In this document: piece by piece, positions 20,327 to 32,522 of the stretch
Layout of the letters: every line of letters begins with the position of its first letter
How positions within the stretch are numbered: position 1 is the stretch's first letter
From: Salinicoccus hispanicus
GTDB lineage: Bacteria; Bacillota; Bacilli; Staphylococcales; Salinicoccaceae
Assembly (NCBI RefSeq): GCF_009831115.1
Contig: NZ_WUUK01000001.1
Coordinates: forward strand, 62,001-126,000
Length of the DNA: 64,000 nt
Direction of reading: 5' to 3'
Position numbers and translations under genes: made by a program
The notes under the pieces: generated by a model
What the model saw: only the letters and a program-made list of their open reading frames with translations
Told to the model about the DNA's origin: nothing
Database searches by the model: none

Positions 20327-20829
20327 TCACTGCCACCGTGCAGAACTCCAGCGGCGTACTGAACAGGATTACCGGAATGCTGTCGAAGCGTGCATTCAAT
20401 ATCGAGAGCATTACAGTAGGTACAACCGAAGTGGAAGGCATCTCCAAGATGACTTTTGTCGTGGAAATATCCGATACGAACAAGATCGAACAGCTTACAA
20501 AGCAGCTGAACAAGCAGATTGATGTACTGAAGGTGAACGACATTACCGACAAGGCCATCGTGCAGAGGGAACTGGCATTGATAAAGGTGACCAGCACAAG
20601 TGCATCGAGAGCTGAAATACAGGGCGTCATCGAACCATTCAGAGCGCGTGTACTGGATGTTTCAAGAGACAGCCTCGTAATTGAAGTGACAGGCAGGCCG
20701 GATAAGATCGAAGCACTCATCGATCTGCTCCAGCCATACGGCATCAAGGACATGACACGGACAGGGGTGACCGCTTTCCCTCGAGGAAAGCAGCCCAGGC
20801 AGATCCAGGAATTCACAATGAGCATCTAG
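20314..20829 (+). CDS. ilvH: Acetolactate synthase, small (regulatory) subunit
   Basis: Valine-binding regulatory subunit, 171 residues. The N-terminal ACT domain starts [21 protein letters not shown], and a second ALS_ss_C domain follows (~85-165). The start lies inside the end of ilvB, a common coupling that keeps the subunits in balance. Full-length two-domain architecture suggests normal valine feedback. Confidence 0.95.
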   Translation: MRRIITATVQNSSGVLNRITGMLSKRAFNIESITVGTTEVEGISKMTFVVEISDTNKIEQLTKQLNKQIDVLKVNDITDKAIVQRELALIKVTSTSASRAEIQGVIEPFRARVLDVSRDSLVIEVTGRPDKIEALIDLLQPYGIKDMTRTGVTAFPRGKQPRQIQEFTMSI

Positions 20830-23440
<2,611 letters not shown>

Positions 23441-23461
23441 TAAAGAAGTGGAGGCGTTCGA

Positions 23462-24568
23462 ATGAGGAAAGAAGTGGTTCTACTACCTGGTGATGGCGTC
23501 GGACAGGAGATCATGAAAGGTGCCAAAGCCGTACTTGAAACGGTGGCGAGTGAGTATGATCATGATTTTATATTCAATGAACACGCAATCGGTGGCGATG
23601 CGATCGATCGCTATGGCGTCCCGCTGCCGGATGACACGGTAAAAGCGTGTGAAGCTGCGGATGCGGTGCTGCTTGGTGCAGTCGGCGGACCCAAGTGGGA
23701 TGATATGCCGGCTGACAAGCGTCCTGAAAAAGGATTGCTCGGCATCCGTAAAGCACTCGGACTATTCGCCAACCTGCGACCTGTACAGGGGTTCAGCCCG
23801 CTAGTCCATGCATCTCCACTCAAGACAGAGCTGGTTGATGGATGTGATATCCTCATCGTCCGTGAACTGACCGGCGGTCTCTATTTTGGAGAACCGAGTG
23901 GCCGCAGCGATGACGGACAGTCTGTGGTGGATACACTATCCTACACACGTGAAGAGATTGAACGTATTGTAGATAAAGGTTTTCAGGCTGCACAGATGAG
24001 AAGTGGACGACTGACATCCGTCGATAAGGCGAATGTTCTCGAATCCAGTCGCATGTGGCGGGAAGTCGTCAACGAAAAGGCGGCGGACTACCCGGATGTG
24101 ACAGTGGAACACCAGCTGGTCGATTCTGCAGCGATGAAGCTCATCACCAACCCGAAGCATTTCGATGTCATCGTCACTGAAAATCTCTTCGGTGATATCC
24201 TGAGCGACGAAGCATCCGTACTCACCGGCTCACTCGGCATGCTGCCTTCAGCAAGCATCCGTACTGATGGTGTCGGCCTCTATGAACCGGTCCACGGATC
24301 GGCTCCCGATATCGCAGGTCAGGGCATCGTCAATCCACTCGGCATGATTCTTTCAACCGCCATGATGCTGAAGTATTCATTCGGCATGGAGAAGGAAGCA
24401 GAGGAGATTGAGCGCGCGGTCGGCCAGACCCTTTCTGATGGGTATCATACGCGTGATCTTGATGTCGAAGAAGGCAAGGTCGTCGATACAGAAGACATGA
24501 TCGAGAAAGTCATTGATCATCTGTCCACAGAAAGCATTTCAAATTCAATCTGCAGTTCTTATATGTAA
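23462..24568 (+). CDS. leuB: 3-isopropylmalate dehydrogenase
   Basis: NAD-dependent oxidative decarboxylase, 368 residues. Visible features are LLPGDGVGQEIM near the N-terminus, the substrate-binding region with RELTGGLYFGEPSGR near residue 140, and the metal-binding TENLFGDILSDEAS near residue 240. The last ~15 residues (after DHLSTES) are Ser-rich and extend past the usual end of the family. A GGAGGCG site precedes the ATG. Confidence 0.95.
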   Translation: MRKEVVLLPGDGVGQEIMKGAKAVLETVASEYDHDFIFNEHAIGGDAIDRYGVPLPDDTVKACEAADAVLLGAVGGPKWDDMPADKRPEKGLLGIRKALGLFANLRPVQGFSPLVHASPLKTELVDGCDILIVRELTGGLYFGEPSGRSDDGQSVVDTLSYTREEIERIVDKGFQAAQMRSGRLTSVDKANVLESSRMWREVVNEKAADYPDVTVEHQLVDSAAMKLITNPKHFDVIVTENLFGDILSDEASVLTGSLGMLPSASIRTDGVGLYEPVHGSAPDIAGQGIVNPLGMILSTAMMLKYSFGMEKEAEEIERAVGQTLSDGYHTRDLDVEEGKVVDTEDMIEKVIDHLSTESISNSICSSYM

Positions 24569-24586
24569 GGAAAAGGTGTGTAGAAT

Positions 24587-25996
24587 ATGGGAAAAGGAAA
24601 AACGGTAATTGAAAAAATATGGGAGACCCACGTTGTTCATAGTGAAGCGGAAAAACCGGATCTGCTCTACATCGATCAGCATCTGGTCCATGAAGTGACA
24701 TCCCCGCAGGCGTTCGAAGGTCTCAGACTGAAAGGCCGCAAGGTGCGGCGCCCGGACCTGACATATGCCACGATGGATCACAACGTGCCGACCGCCAACC
24801 GGGAAGTCATCAAGGATGAAATTTCCAGAACACAGATGGAGACTTTGAGAAGGAACTGTGAGGAATTCGGCATCACGCTTGCTGATATGCATCATCCGGA
24901 TCAGGGAATTGTCCACGTCATCGGTCCCCAGCTCGGACTGACCCAGCCGGGTCGGACAATTGTATGCGGCGACAGCCATACATCCACCCACGGTGCTTTC
25001 GGGGCATTGGCATTCGGCATCGGTACAAGCGAAGTGGAGCATGTACTTGCGACGCAGACGCTGATGCAGAGCCGTCCGAAGACGATGAACGTGAAAGTGA
25101 ACGGCGACCTGCCTGCCGGTGTCACTGCGAAGGACCTGATTCTTGCAATCATCGCCAAATTCGGAGTCAAATTCGGAACAGGTCATGTCATCGAGTATAC
25201 GGGCAAAGCAATACGTGATCTGTCGATGGAAGGTCGCATGACAGTATGCAACATGTCGATAGAAGGCGGCGCCCGTGCTGGTCTGATCAGTCCGGATGAA
25301 ACGACAGTTGAATTTCTGCGTGGCAGAGAGTATGTCCCGAAAGGTGAAGCATTCGAAAGTAAGGCACTTGAGTGGCTGTCACTCGCCTCCGATGCGGGTG
25401 CATCCTACGATATGACACTTGAAATCGACGCCGAGGAAGTCGAACCTCAAGTATCATGGGGGACGAATCCGAGCATGGTCGTTCCAATCAGTGGAAACAC
25501 ACCTTCCATTGATAACGTTGATAATAAGGATGAAGTAAAGCGCGCCCTGCAGTATATGGGACTGAAAGAGAACCAGCCGATCACTTCGATTGAAGTCGAC
25601 CATGTATTCATCGGTTCCTGTACCAATTCAAGACTGCCCGACCTGGTCAATGCGGCCAATATCGTCAAAGGCCATAAGGTGAAGTCAGGTGTCCGTGCCA
25701 TTGTCGTACCCGGTTCATTCAGCGTTAAACTTCAGGCCGAGGAACTTGGTATAGATCAGGTGTTCAAAGATGCCGGATTCGAATGGCGCGAGTCGGGATG
25801 CAGCATGTGCCTGGCAATGAATGATGATATTGTACCAGCCGGTGGACGCTGCGCATCCACTTCCAACCGTAATTTTGAAGGCCGTCAGGGCAGTGGTGCA
25901 CGAACACACCTTGTCAGCCCTGAAATGGCTGCAGTTGCAGCAATTGAAGGCAACTTCATGGATGTCAGAAAATTTCAGGCCGGTGTGCTGAGCTAG
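24587..25996 (+). CDS. leuC: 3-isopropylmalate dehydratase, large subunit
   Basis: Aconitase-family isomerase subunit carrying the [4Fe-4S] cluster; ligands are C345 in FIGSCTNSR and C405/C408 in [31 protein letters not shown] near residue 127 is a second hallmark. Length 469 residues is normal. It pairs with leuD, which starts 11 bases downstream. Confidence 0.96.
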   Translation: MGKGKTVIEKIWETHVVHSEAEKPDLLYIDQHLVHEVTSPQAFEGLRLKGRKVRRPDLTYATMDHNVPTANREVIKDEISRTQMETLRRNCEEFGITLADMHHPDQGIVHVIGPQLGLTQPGRTIVCGDSHTSTHGAFGALAFGIGTSEVEHVLATQTLMQSRPKTMNVKVNGDLPAGVTAKDLILAIIAKFGVKFGTGHVIEYTGKAIRDLSMEGRMTVCNMSIEGGARAGLISPDETTVEFLRGREYVPKGEAFESKALEWLSLASDAGASYDMTLEIDAEEVEPQVSWGTNPSMVVPISGNTPSIDNVDNKDEVKRALQYMGLKENQPITSIEVDHVFIGSCTNSRLPDLVNAANIVKGHKVKSGVRAIVVPGSFSVKLQAEELGIDQVFKDAGFEWRESGCSMCLAMNDDIVPAGGRCASTSNRNFEGRQGSGARTHLVSPEMAAVAAIEGNFMDVRKFQAGVLS

Positions 25997-26007
25997 GAGG
26001 AATAGAG

Positions 26008-26598
26008 ATGGAAGCGATCAAAGAACATACAGGTAAAGTTTTCCCGCTCAACCGCAGTAATGTGGACACGGACCAGATTATTCCAAAGCAGTTTCTAAAA
26101 CGCGTCGAACGGACAGGCTTCGGCCAGTTCGTCTTCTATAGCTGGCGTTTTGATGACGATGGAAATGCGAAATCCGACTTTGAACTGGATAGTGACAGAT
26201 ACAAGGATGCATCCATTCTGATTGCCGGTGAGAATTTCGGATGCGGTTCTTCAAGAGAACACGCACCATGGGCGCTGCTTGATTTCGGCTTCAAGGTCAT
26301 CATTGCACCGAGTTTTGCCGACATATTCTATAACAATGCCTTCAAGAATGGCATCATTCTGATCAAGGCGGATGAAACGCAGATAGAGGAATGGATGGAG
26401 CAGTCGAAAGATGGTACATTCCGGCCGCATATCGATCTCGTGAACCAGACGATTTCAGATGGAGAGAAGCAGGTGTCATTCGACATTCCTTCATATCATA
26501 AGGAAAAGCTTCTGAATGGCTGGGATGATATTGCACTGACACTGCTGCTTGACGATAAGATCAAGGAATACGAAGAGAAGCACGCTGCAAAAGCTTGA
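26008..26598 (+). CDS. leuD: 3-isopropylmalate dehydratase, small subunit
   Basis: Swivel-domain partner of LeuC, 196 residues. It shows NVDTDQIIPKQFLKR near residue 19 and GENFGCGSSREHAPWAL near residue 73. A GGAGG site precedes the start. No terminator follows, so transcription probably continues into ilvA 74 bases on. Confidence 0.96.
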   Translation: MEAIKEHTGKVFPLNRSNVDTDQIIPKQFLKRVERTGFGQFVFYSWRFDDDGNAKSDFELDSDRYKDASILIAGENFGCGSSREHAPWALLDFGFKVIIAPSFADIFYNNAFKNGIILIKADETQIEEWMEQSKDGTFRPHIDLVNQTISDGEKQVSFDIPSYHKEKLLNGWDDIALTLLLDDKIKEYEEKHAAKA

Positions 26599-26671
26599 TT
26601 TTTTCATCAATAATGGGATAGATCATAAGAATAGATGATGTCCAACTAAAATTATCGAGGAGTGTGACCGC

Positions 26672-27678
26672 ATGGGGATTTCCTGACTGGTGGATTAGTC
26701 CATGATGCCTGGGGGCGTCTGGATCACATTGTCCATCACACGACGTTACGTACATCAGCGACAACGAATAAGCGCACGCAGAAAAATGTCTACTTCAAAA
26801 TGGAGAACCAGCAGAAAACAGGTGCTTTCAAGTTCAGGGGTGCCAGCTATAAGCTGATGCGTCTGACAGATGAGCAGCTCGCCTGTGGTGTAATCACCGC
26901 CTCTGCCGGCAATCATGCCCAGGGCCTTGCTCTGGCCGCCTACAAGCTTGGAGTGAAGGCGACAATCTATATGGCAGAGTCCACACCTCTCGCCAAGGTG
27001 GAGGCGACAAGAGGCTATGGTGCCGATGTCGTCCTTATGGGAGAGAGCTTCCAGGAAGCCTACGATGCATCAATTGAACATCAGAAAAAATGTGGCGCGA
27101 CCTATGTCCATCCTTTCGATGACTACGACATCATGGCTGGACAGGGGACGATTGCACTCGAGCTTCTGGAGCAGGAAAGCAGAATCGATACCATCATGGT
27201 ACCCATCGGTGGTGGCGGGCTTATCAGTGGTATCGCAGTCGCTGCTAAATCCGTAAATCCGAATATCAAAGTGATTGGTGTACAGGCAGCATCTGCTGCA
27301 GCAACACACACCGCCTATCATGAAGGCATCGTGAAAAAGCTCGATAAAGTTTCCACGATTGCGGAAGGCATTGCTGTAAAGCAGCCAGGAGAAAAAACGC
27401 TGCCGATCATCAATCATTACGTTGATGACATCATTACAGTAAGTGAGGCAGAAATTGCCCATGCCATCATCTATATGCTCGAGCGGGGCAAGACATTGGT
27501 CGAAGGTGCCGGTGCAGCTGGATTGGCGGGACTGCTGTCACATAATGACAAGATCAGTTCCAGTCATTGTGGCGTAATCGTCAGTGGCGGCAATCTGGAT
27601 GTCGGCAAAATCCCACACATCCAGTCACTTGCCAAACAGCTGAAGCCCGAAGTGTCCCACAAGGCCCTCATATTGTAG
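26672..27678 (+). pseudogene. ilvA: Threonine dehydratase, frameshifted near the start
   Basis: PLP-dependent threonine deaminase supplying 2-oxobutyrate for isoleucine. The well-placed start ATG 26672 (GAGGAG nine bases upstream) reads only four codons before TGA. The frame open from just upstream to 27678 encodes a normal enzyme: RLDHIVHHT, then TGAFKFRGA with the PLP lysine, SAGNHAQG, GGGGLISG for phosphate binding and SGGNLD. One extra G in the GGGG run at 26674-26677 would restore a ~335-residue protein. The frame has no ATG, GTG or TTG before ATG 26800, which would drop ~43 N-terminal residues. It is either a real inactivating slip or a base-call error. The protein is the short type without a C-terminal ACT domain. 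Confidence 0.8.
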
Positions 27679-27715
27679 GATGGATTCAAAGTGTTTTTGA
27701 AATCATAAGAGTAGA

Positions 27716-27753
27716 AAAACAACCCGCCATCCTAGGATGGCGGGTTGTTTTCT
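27716..27753. terminator. Bidirectional terminator, ilvA / yktB
   Basis: AAAACAACCCGCCATCC and its complement form a long perfect stem across TA. Flanking A and T runs let it act in both directions. Confidence 0.9.
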
Positions 27754-27789
27754 GGATTGTGCATTAAAGCAATATTGGAAAACTTTATT

Positions 27790-28398
27790 CTAGTACAGAC
27801 GGACAAGTTCCTGAAGAACTGCTTCCAGCTCATAGAGGAATACATTATCGTTATCCAGTATGCTGTTTGAGGGAAGGTAGCTTTTGCCGATAAGAAGTTC
27901 TGCATTTTTCTGGTTCTTCAGCTTGACGAGTGCTGCTCTAAGATCATCGTCGCTGAGCTTTTTAAGAGGCGCCTTTTCCGGCTTCATATGATTCATGGAA
28001 AAAACATAGTTATCCGGCATCGACTGGATCTGATCGATCCGATCGAGCCATTTGTCTGCAACAGCAGTCTTGTCTGCTGTTTCATAAATCACGCCATACA
28101 TGCAGAAGGCGTGGTCGCCAAACAGTCCAATCTGGAAATGGGGCAGCATCTTATAGCCTCTCGGATTGGTGCTGAAGCTCACCCATGTGTCATCAGGCGG
28201 GTTGACCGTGCGTCTTGCGTGCTGGGCTACATGGGCATAGTGCTGATCACCGGTTATTTCAGTCAGGTAATCGCTGAAGTGTTCACCGATCTTTTCCAGC
28301 TTTGGACGGATGTTCTTTTTCAGTTCTGTCATTCTCGGCTCAAGGCCATCAATATCGAAGACTTTAAAATCATCATTGGTAAAACGGTAATCAGGCAT
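27790..28398 (-). CDS. yktB: UPF0637 family protein YktB
   Basis: Cytoplasmic protein of 202 residues and unknown function (DUF1054). Recognised by the FTNDDFKVFDIDGLEPRM start and the central THVSF-like TWVSFSTNPRGYKMLPHFQIGLF block. A good AAAGGAG site precedes the ATG. It is divergent from the phosphatase gene, as yktB-yktC neighbours are in other Bacillales. The 76-base spacer must hold both promoters. Confidence 0.88.
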   Translation of the reverse strand: MPDYRFTNDDFKVFDIDGLEPRMTELKKNIRPKLEKIGEHFSDYLTEITGDQHYAHVAQHARRTVNPPDDTWVSFSTNPRGYKMLPHFQIGLFGDHAFCMYGVIYETADKTAVADKWLDRIDQIQSMPDNYVFSMNHMKPEKAPLKKLSDDDLRAALVKLKNQKNAELLIGKSYLPSNSILDNDNVFLYELEAVLQELVRLY

Positions 28399-28474
28399 TT
28401 TACTACTCCTTTCAAGTCATTACTTATATGATAGAATAAGTAGTGGTGTCAATCAATTATTTGGAGTGGATGGA

Positions 28475-29293
28475 ATGGAAATATACGAATTTGGACAATA
28501 TCTGATCAAAGAAGCAGGAGAATTTGTCCGCTCGCGCATGCTTGAGGATTTCCAGGTGGATTCAAAGTTGAATCCGAATGATCTTGTAACGGATGTAGAT
28601 CGTGAAACAGAAACGTTCATATACGACCGTATACATGAGATGTACCCGGACCATCACATCATTGGCGAAGAAGGGCATGGCACTGATATCGAGGATACAT
28701 CGGGTGTCCTATGGATAGTGGACCCGATCGACGGTACATTGAATTTCGTGCATCAGCTCCAGAATTTCGCAATTTCCATTGGTGTCTATATTGATGGTAA
28801 ACCGGGTTGTGGGCTAATTCTCGATGTAATGAATGATACGCTATACCGCGCTGAGGCCGGCAAAGGTGCATACAAGGATGATGTCCGCCTTGATTCAATC
28901 GGTAATACCGAGCTTGCCACGTCTCTTGTCAGCCTGAATCCGAACTGGGTGATAAAAGATAGAATCGGCTCTGCATTCGCAAGTGTCGTGGAGGATGCGC
29001 GCAGCACCCGGTCATATGGATCTGCAGCACTCGACTTGGCATATACTGCAACGGGCATCGTCAGTGCGACCCTTTTCTTCCGTCTGCATCCGTGGGACTA
29101 TGCCGCCGGAATGATCATCATTGACGAAGTGGGGGGCAGAACGACCAACCTGCTCGGTGAAGAAATAGATATACTCCATAAGGACAGCGTGCTGGCAGCG
29201 AACCAGTCATTGCACGAAGAGCTGGTTCAGTACTTTGCGCATGATGAGGCATTCATAGAGGCCCATAGGCATGTTCATGGCGAAAAGAAGTAG
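28475..29293 (+). CDS. suhB: Inositol monophosphatase family protein
   Basis: Mg-dependent phosphatase, 272 residues, equivalent to B. subtilis YktC. Metal-binding residues are in GEEGHG (near 65), WIVDPIDGTLNF (near 84-95) and WDYAAG (near 205). ATG 28475 follows GGAG at good spacing; a GTG at 28466 is less likely. Related enzymes act on inositol-1-phosphate or NADP; the substrate is not deducible. Its end overlaps the convergent small gene by 19 bases. Confidence 0.9.
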   Translation: MEIYEFGQYLIKEAGEFVRSRMLEDFQVDSKLNPNDLVTDVDRETETFIYDRIHEMYPDHHIIGEEGHGTDIEDTSGVLWIVDPIDGTLNFVHQLQNFAISIGVYIDGKPGCGLILDVMNDTLYRAEAGKGAYKDDVRLDSIGNTELATSLVSLNPNWVIKDRIGSAFASVVEDARSTRSYGSAALDLAYTATGIVSATLFFRLHPWDYAAGMIIIDEVGGRTTNLLGEEIDILHKDSVLAANQSLHEELVQYFAHDEAFIEAHRHVHGEKK

Positions 29294-29604
29294 ATCCTCT
29301 TGTGATGACCAAGCCTTTTGAAGTTGGATCGTATGACCTTCTGCAAAGTATACTCCGAAATGGACAGGTTCAGATGATCCATGATATCGCGTCTTTTGTA
29401 TATATCATCCGGATAGAGCAGGTCAAGCTTTGAGAAGTAGTCCCTGGCAACCATCTGGACCGACTCCACCTGCCCACAGCTGCTGCATTTACCGATGCTG
29501 CCGCCGATGGTCTGCCAGCCAAAAGCATGGCATCGCCTGCATTTTATGCCGCGCCGGATGTTGCGTGTGATGATGGGAAGGGGCACCCGCGCCCTGAGCA
29601 TCAT
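29275..29604 (-). CDS. Zinc-ribbon / HTH-like protein, partner of NERD-like gene
   Basis: Encodes 109 residues. A zinc-ribbon pattern CRRC...CSSC (residues ~22-42, CxxC-x15-CxxC) is followed by a region resembling a winged helix (DIMDHLNLSISEYTLQKVIRSNFKR). Its ATG overlaps the stop of the upstream gene (ATGA). Together the two frames resemble NERD-domain proteins that carry a C-terminal extension in one chain, so this may be the C-terminal half of a split gene or a genuine coupled gene. It also overlaps the end of suhB on the opposite strand. Confidence 0.55.
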   Translation of the reverse strand: MMLRARVPLPIITRNIRRGIKCRRCHAFGWQTIGGSIGKCSSCGQVESVQMVARDYFSKLDLLYPDDIYKRRDIMDHLNLSISEYTLQKVIRSNFKRLGHHKRIYFFSP

Positions 29605-30158
29605 GTCGAGGCGGGGTGATGGTTCTTTTTTCTGATTACCGCGGAATGTTCAATGGCTTTCAAGTAGTAGGGGAGATCTTCTTCTTCCAAAAACAGATCG
29701 GAACGTTTCCCTTTCAGTTTGAAGGCTTTGTTCATCATGACATACTTGAGTATGATGGGACGCTGGTACTTGCCTTCGTCGATGAGCTGTTCCCTGAACA
29801 TATCGAACAGCCGTCTGCTGCGATTCAGATCAAGTACTGCTTCGTGGGACATGTTGCATAGTATATTGAAAGGGTTGATGTAGTGTTCGCCTTCCTGATC
29901 ATGGAGCACAAACAGGTAGTAGCAGTAGTCGGTCACTATGAGCACATTGACAATCTCCAACCTTTTATCGACAAGGACCTCGGCATGCCAGTGGATGAGC
30001 ATGTTGCTTGTCTTTATTTTCATCAAGTACTGCTCAAACTGGCCCTCCAGCCTCTCCATGCGCTGCATCGCTTCGTATTCAACCACTTCATTCTCAGAAA
30101 ATGGCAGTCTGTCATACAGGAATTCATATACTTTAAGTCGATCCGGTTTGTTTCTCAT
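29601..30158 (-). CDS. Degenerate NERD-like protein
   Basis: Encodes 185 residues, with GAGGGGG seven bases before the ATG. The N-terminus (RLKVYEFLYDRLPFSENEVVEYEAMQRMERLEGQFEQYL) and the strand block LEIVNVLIVTDYCYYLFVLH resemble the nuclease-related (NERD) domain of staphylococcal proteins. In that block the expected Asp is Asn and the expected ExK is V-L-H, so the nuclease site looks lost. No signal peptide is seen. The assignment rests on pattern similarity only. It is inserted between suhB and ylaF. Confidence 0.5.
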   Translation of the reverse strand: MRNKPDRLKVYEFLYDRLPFSENEVVEYEAMQRMERLEGQFEQYLMKIKTSNMLIHWHAEVLVDKRLEIVNVLIVTDYCYYLFVLHDQEGEHYINPFNILCNMSHEAVLDLNRSRRLFDMFREQLIDEGKYQRPIILKYVMMNKAFKLKGKRSDLFLEEEDLPYYLKAIEHSAVIRKKNHHPAST

Positions 30159-30242
30159 GGCATTGCCCCCTCTGTTCTGATATCTTAATTGTTGAGCATG
30201 GGGCGATCCTGGTCAAAGTGCCGATTCATGAAAAATGGTACG

Positions 30243-30294
30243 AAAAAACAGGACAAATGGAAAAACTGAACCGTGTTCAGCCATTTGTCCTGCG
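30243..30294 (-). terminator. Terminator after ylaF
   Basis: On the minus strand CAGGACAAATGG pairs with CCATTTGTCCTG, with an inner CTGAAC/GTTCAG, and TTTTTT follows. Confidence 0.85.
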
Positions 30295-30326
30295 TAATGG
30301 AGACGACTATTCAAAAAATGCAGTGC

Positions 30327-30518
30327 CTAAAGCCATCCATTTTCACGGTACTTCTTCTTCAGGGTGAAACCAACACCGAAAACGGCGATGAAGATGACTA
30401 CGGATAGGATGGCCAAAAGCGGCATCGACTCGGCGACGAAGATGGAGAAGGCAATCATCATCAGCACAGCAATTATGGCGAGTAGGGCAAAGATGGCTTT
30501 GGATTTCGTTTGTTCCAT
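30327..30518 (-). CDS. ylaF: Small membrane protein YlaF (DUF5325)
   Basis: Encodes 63 residues with two transmembrane helices (~9-30 and 33-51) and a basic C-terminus (KKKYREN). Position divergent from typA is the same as in Bacillus and Staphylococcus. An AAAGGA site precedes the ATG. The function is unknown. Confidence 0.8.
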   Translation of the reverse strand: MEQTKSKAIFALLAIIAVLMMIAFSIFVAESMPLLAILSVVIFIAVFGVGFTLKKKYRENGWL

Positions 30519-30620
30519 AAGCGATCGTCCTTTCGATGGATATTGCAGTCATTATATCACAGATAGCAGGGCATTACAGCCGGATCAGGTAATACATAGT
30601 GGAAAAACACACAGGTTTCA

Positions 30621-30629
30621 TGTTATAAT
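30621..30629 (+). promoter_or_regulatory. Extended -10 promoter of typA
   Basis: TGTTATAAT is a full extended -10 element (TGnTATAAT), 46 bases before typA. No good -35 is seen, as expected for this class. Confidence 0.55.
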
Positions 30630-30674
30630 TATCTGGTTGTGAAGTAACGAATCTAAACATGAAGGGAAAGACCT

Positions 30675-32516
30675 ATGAATTTAAGAGATGATATACGGAA
30701 TATTGCAATCATAGCGCACGTTGACCATGGGAAAACGACACTGGTAGACGAACTGCTGAAGCAATCTGGTATTTTTAGAGAAAATGAGCACGTCGAAGAA
30801 CGCGCAATGGATTCGAATGATATTGAACGTGAGCGTGGAATTACGATTCTTGCGAAGAATACTGCAATCGACTATAAAGATAAAAGAATCAACATTCTTG
30901 ACACACCTGGACACGCCGATTTCGGTGGTGAGGTTGAACGTATCATGAAACTTGTCGACGGGGTCATCCTCGTTGTGGATGCGTACGAAGGTACAATGCC
31001 GCAGACACGTTTCGTATTGAAAAAGGCGCTCGAACAGAACCTTAAGCCTCTTGTCGTCGTCAACAAGATCGACAAGGATACTGCACGTCCGGAGCAGGTC
31101 ATCGACGAAGTGCTCGAACTCTTCATCGAACTTGATGCAAATGATGAGCAGCTGGAATTCCCGGTAGCATATGCTTCTGCCATCAATGGTACAGCAAGCC
31201 TCGAAATGCACCAGCAGGATGAGAACATGCAGTCCATCTTCGATATGATCGTTGAACACGTGCCTGCACCTGTAGATAACAGCGACGAGCCACTTCAGTT
31301 CCAGATTGCATTGCTCGACTACAACGATTACGTCGGCAGAATTGGTATCGGACGTATTTTCAGAGGGGAAATGAAAGTCGGCCAACAAGTTTCCCTGATC
31401 AAGGTAGATGGTACTGTGAAAAACTTCAGAGTAACCAAGATGCTAGGTTTCTTCGGTCTGAAGCGCCTTGAGATCGAATCCGCCAAAGCGGGCGACCTGA
31501 TTGCGGTAAGCGGTATGGAAGACATCAACGTCGGTGAGACGGTCACACCAATTGATACACCTGAAGCGCTGCCGATACTGCGCATCGACGAACCGACACT
31601 GCAGATGACATTCTCTGTCAACAATTCTCCATTTGCGGGCAAGGAAGGCAAGTATGTTACTGCGCGTAAAATTGAAGAGAGACTCGATCAGCAGCTTGAG
31701 ACCGACGTTTCCCTGAGAGTCGATCCGACGGATCAGCCGGATGCATGGAAAGTATCAGGCAGAGGTGAACTCCACCTGTCGATTCTGATTGAAAACATGA
31801 GACGTGAAGGCTACGAGCTCCAAGTGTCCAAGCCTGAAGTCATCGTCAAGGAAGTCGACGGCGTCAAATGTGAACCATACGAGCGCGTCCAGATTGATGT
31901 ACCTGAAGAAAATACAGGTAGTGTAATCGAGTCCCTTGGACAGCGTAAAGGTGAAATGGTCGACATGGTCAATACCGGCAACGGTCAGACCCGACTTATC
32001 TTCTATGTCCCTGCAAGAGGACTGATCGGCTATCGTACGGAGTTCATGTCCATGACACGAGGATATGGTATACTGAACCATACTTTCGAAGACTACAGAC
32101 CCTTGTTCAAAGGACGCATCGGCGGCAGACGCAACGGTGTCCTCGTCTCCATCGATAAAGGTGCAGCATCGACCTATTCCATTCTTCAGCTTGAAGACCG
32201 TGGAGTTAATTTCATGGAACCGGGAACAGAAGTCTATGAAGGAATGGTTGTTGGGGAAAATTCCAGAGATAATGACCTCACTGTCAATATCACCAAAATG
32301 AAGGCTGCCAACAATATCCGCTCTGCGACGAAGGAACAGACGACAACGATGAAAAAACCAAGAGCTATGACACTCGAGGAAGCGCTCGAATTCATCAATG
32401 AAGATGAGCTGGTTGAAGTGACACCTGAATCCATTCGAATCAGGAAGAAGATTCTTGATAAGAGTGAAAGGGAAAGATCACAGAAGAAAGAAAAGTTTAA
32501 ACTTGAAGCGGAGTGA
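30675..32516 (+). CDS. typA: Ribosome-associated GTPase TypA/BipA
   Basis: Translational GTPase of the EF-G family that aids ribosome assembly and stress adaptation. G1 is AHVDHGKT (14-21), then the switch sequence RGITI, DTPGHADF and NKID. EF-G-like domains and the TypA-specific C-terminal region follow. Length 613 residues is typical. ylaH follows after six bases and is cotranscribed. Confidence 0.96.
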   Translation: MNLRDDIRNIAIIAHVDHGKTTLVDELLKQSGIFRENEHVEERAMDSNDIERERGITILAKNTAIDYKDKRINILDTPGHADFGGEVERIMKLVDGVILVVDAYEGTMPQTRFVLKKALEQNLKPLVVVNKIDKDTARPEQVIDEVLELFIELDANDEQLEFPVAYASAINGTASLEMHQQDENMQSIFDMIVEHVPAPVDNSDEPLQFQIALLDYNDYVGRIGIGRIFRGEMKVGQQVSLIKVDGTVKNFRVTKMLGFFGLKRLEIESAKAGDLIAVSGMEDINVGETVTPIDTPEALPILRIDEPTLQMTFSVNNSPFAGKEGKYVTARKIEERLDQQLETDVSLRVDPTDQPDAWKVSGRGELHLSILIENMRREGYELQVSKPEVIVKEVDGVKCEPYERVQIDVPEENTGSVIESLGQRKGEMVDMVNTGNGQTRLIFYVPARGLIGYRTEFMSMTRGYGILNHTFEDYRPLFKGRIGGRRNGVLVSIDKGAASTYSILQLEDRGVNFMEPGTEVYEGMVVGENSRDNDLTVNITKMKAANNIRSATKEQTTTMKKPRAMTLEEALEFINEDELVEVTPESIRIRKKILDKSERERSQKKEKFKLEAE

Positions 32517-32522
32517 ATCTAA

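Noticed and set aside
27716-27753. Long inverted repeat considered as an insertion-sequence end or MITE
   Set aside because: It is a typical bidirectional terminator between convergent genes; no partner repeat or target duplication is seen.
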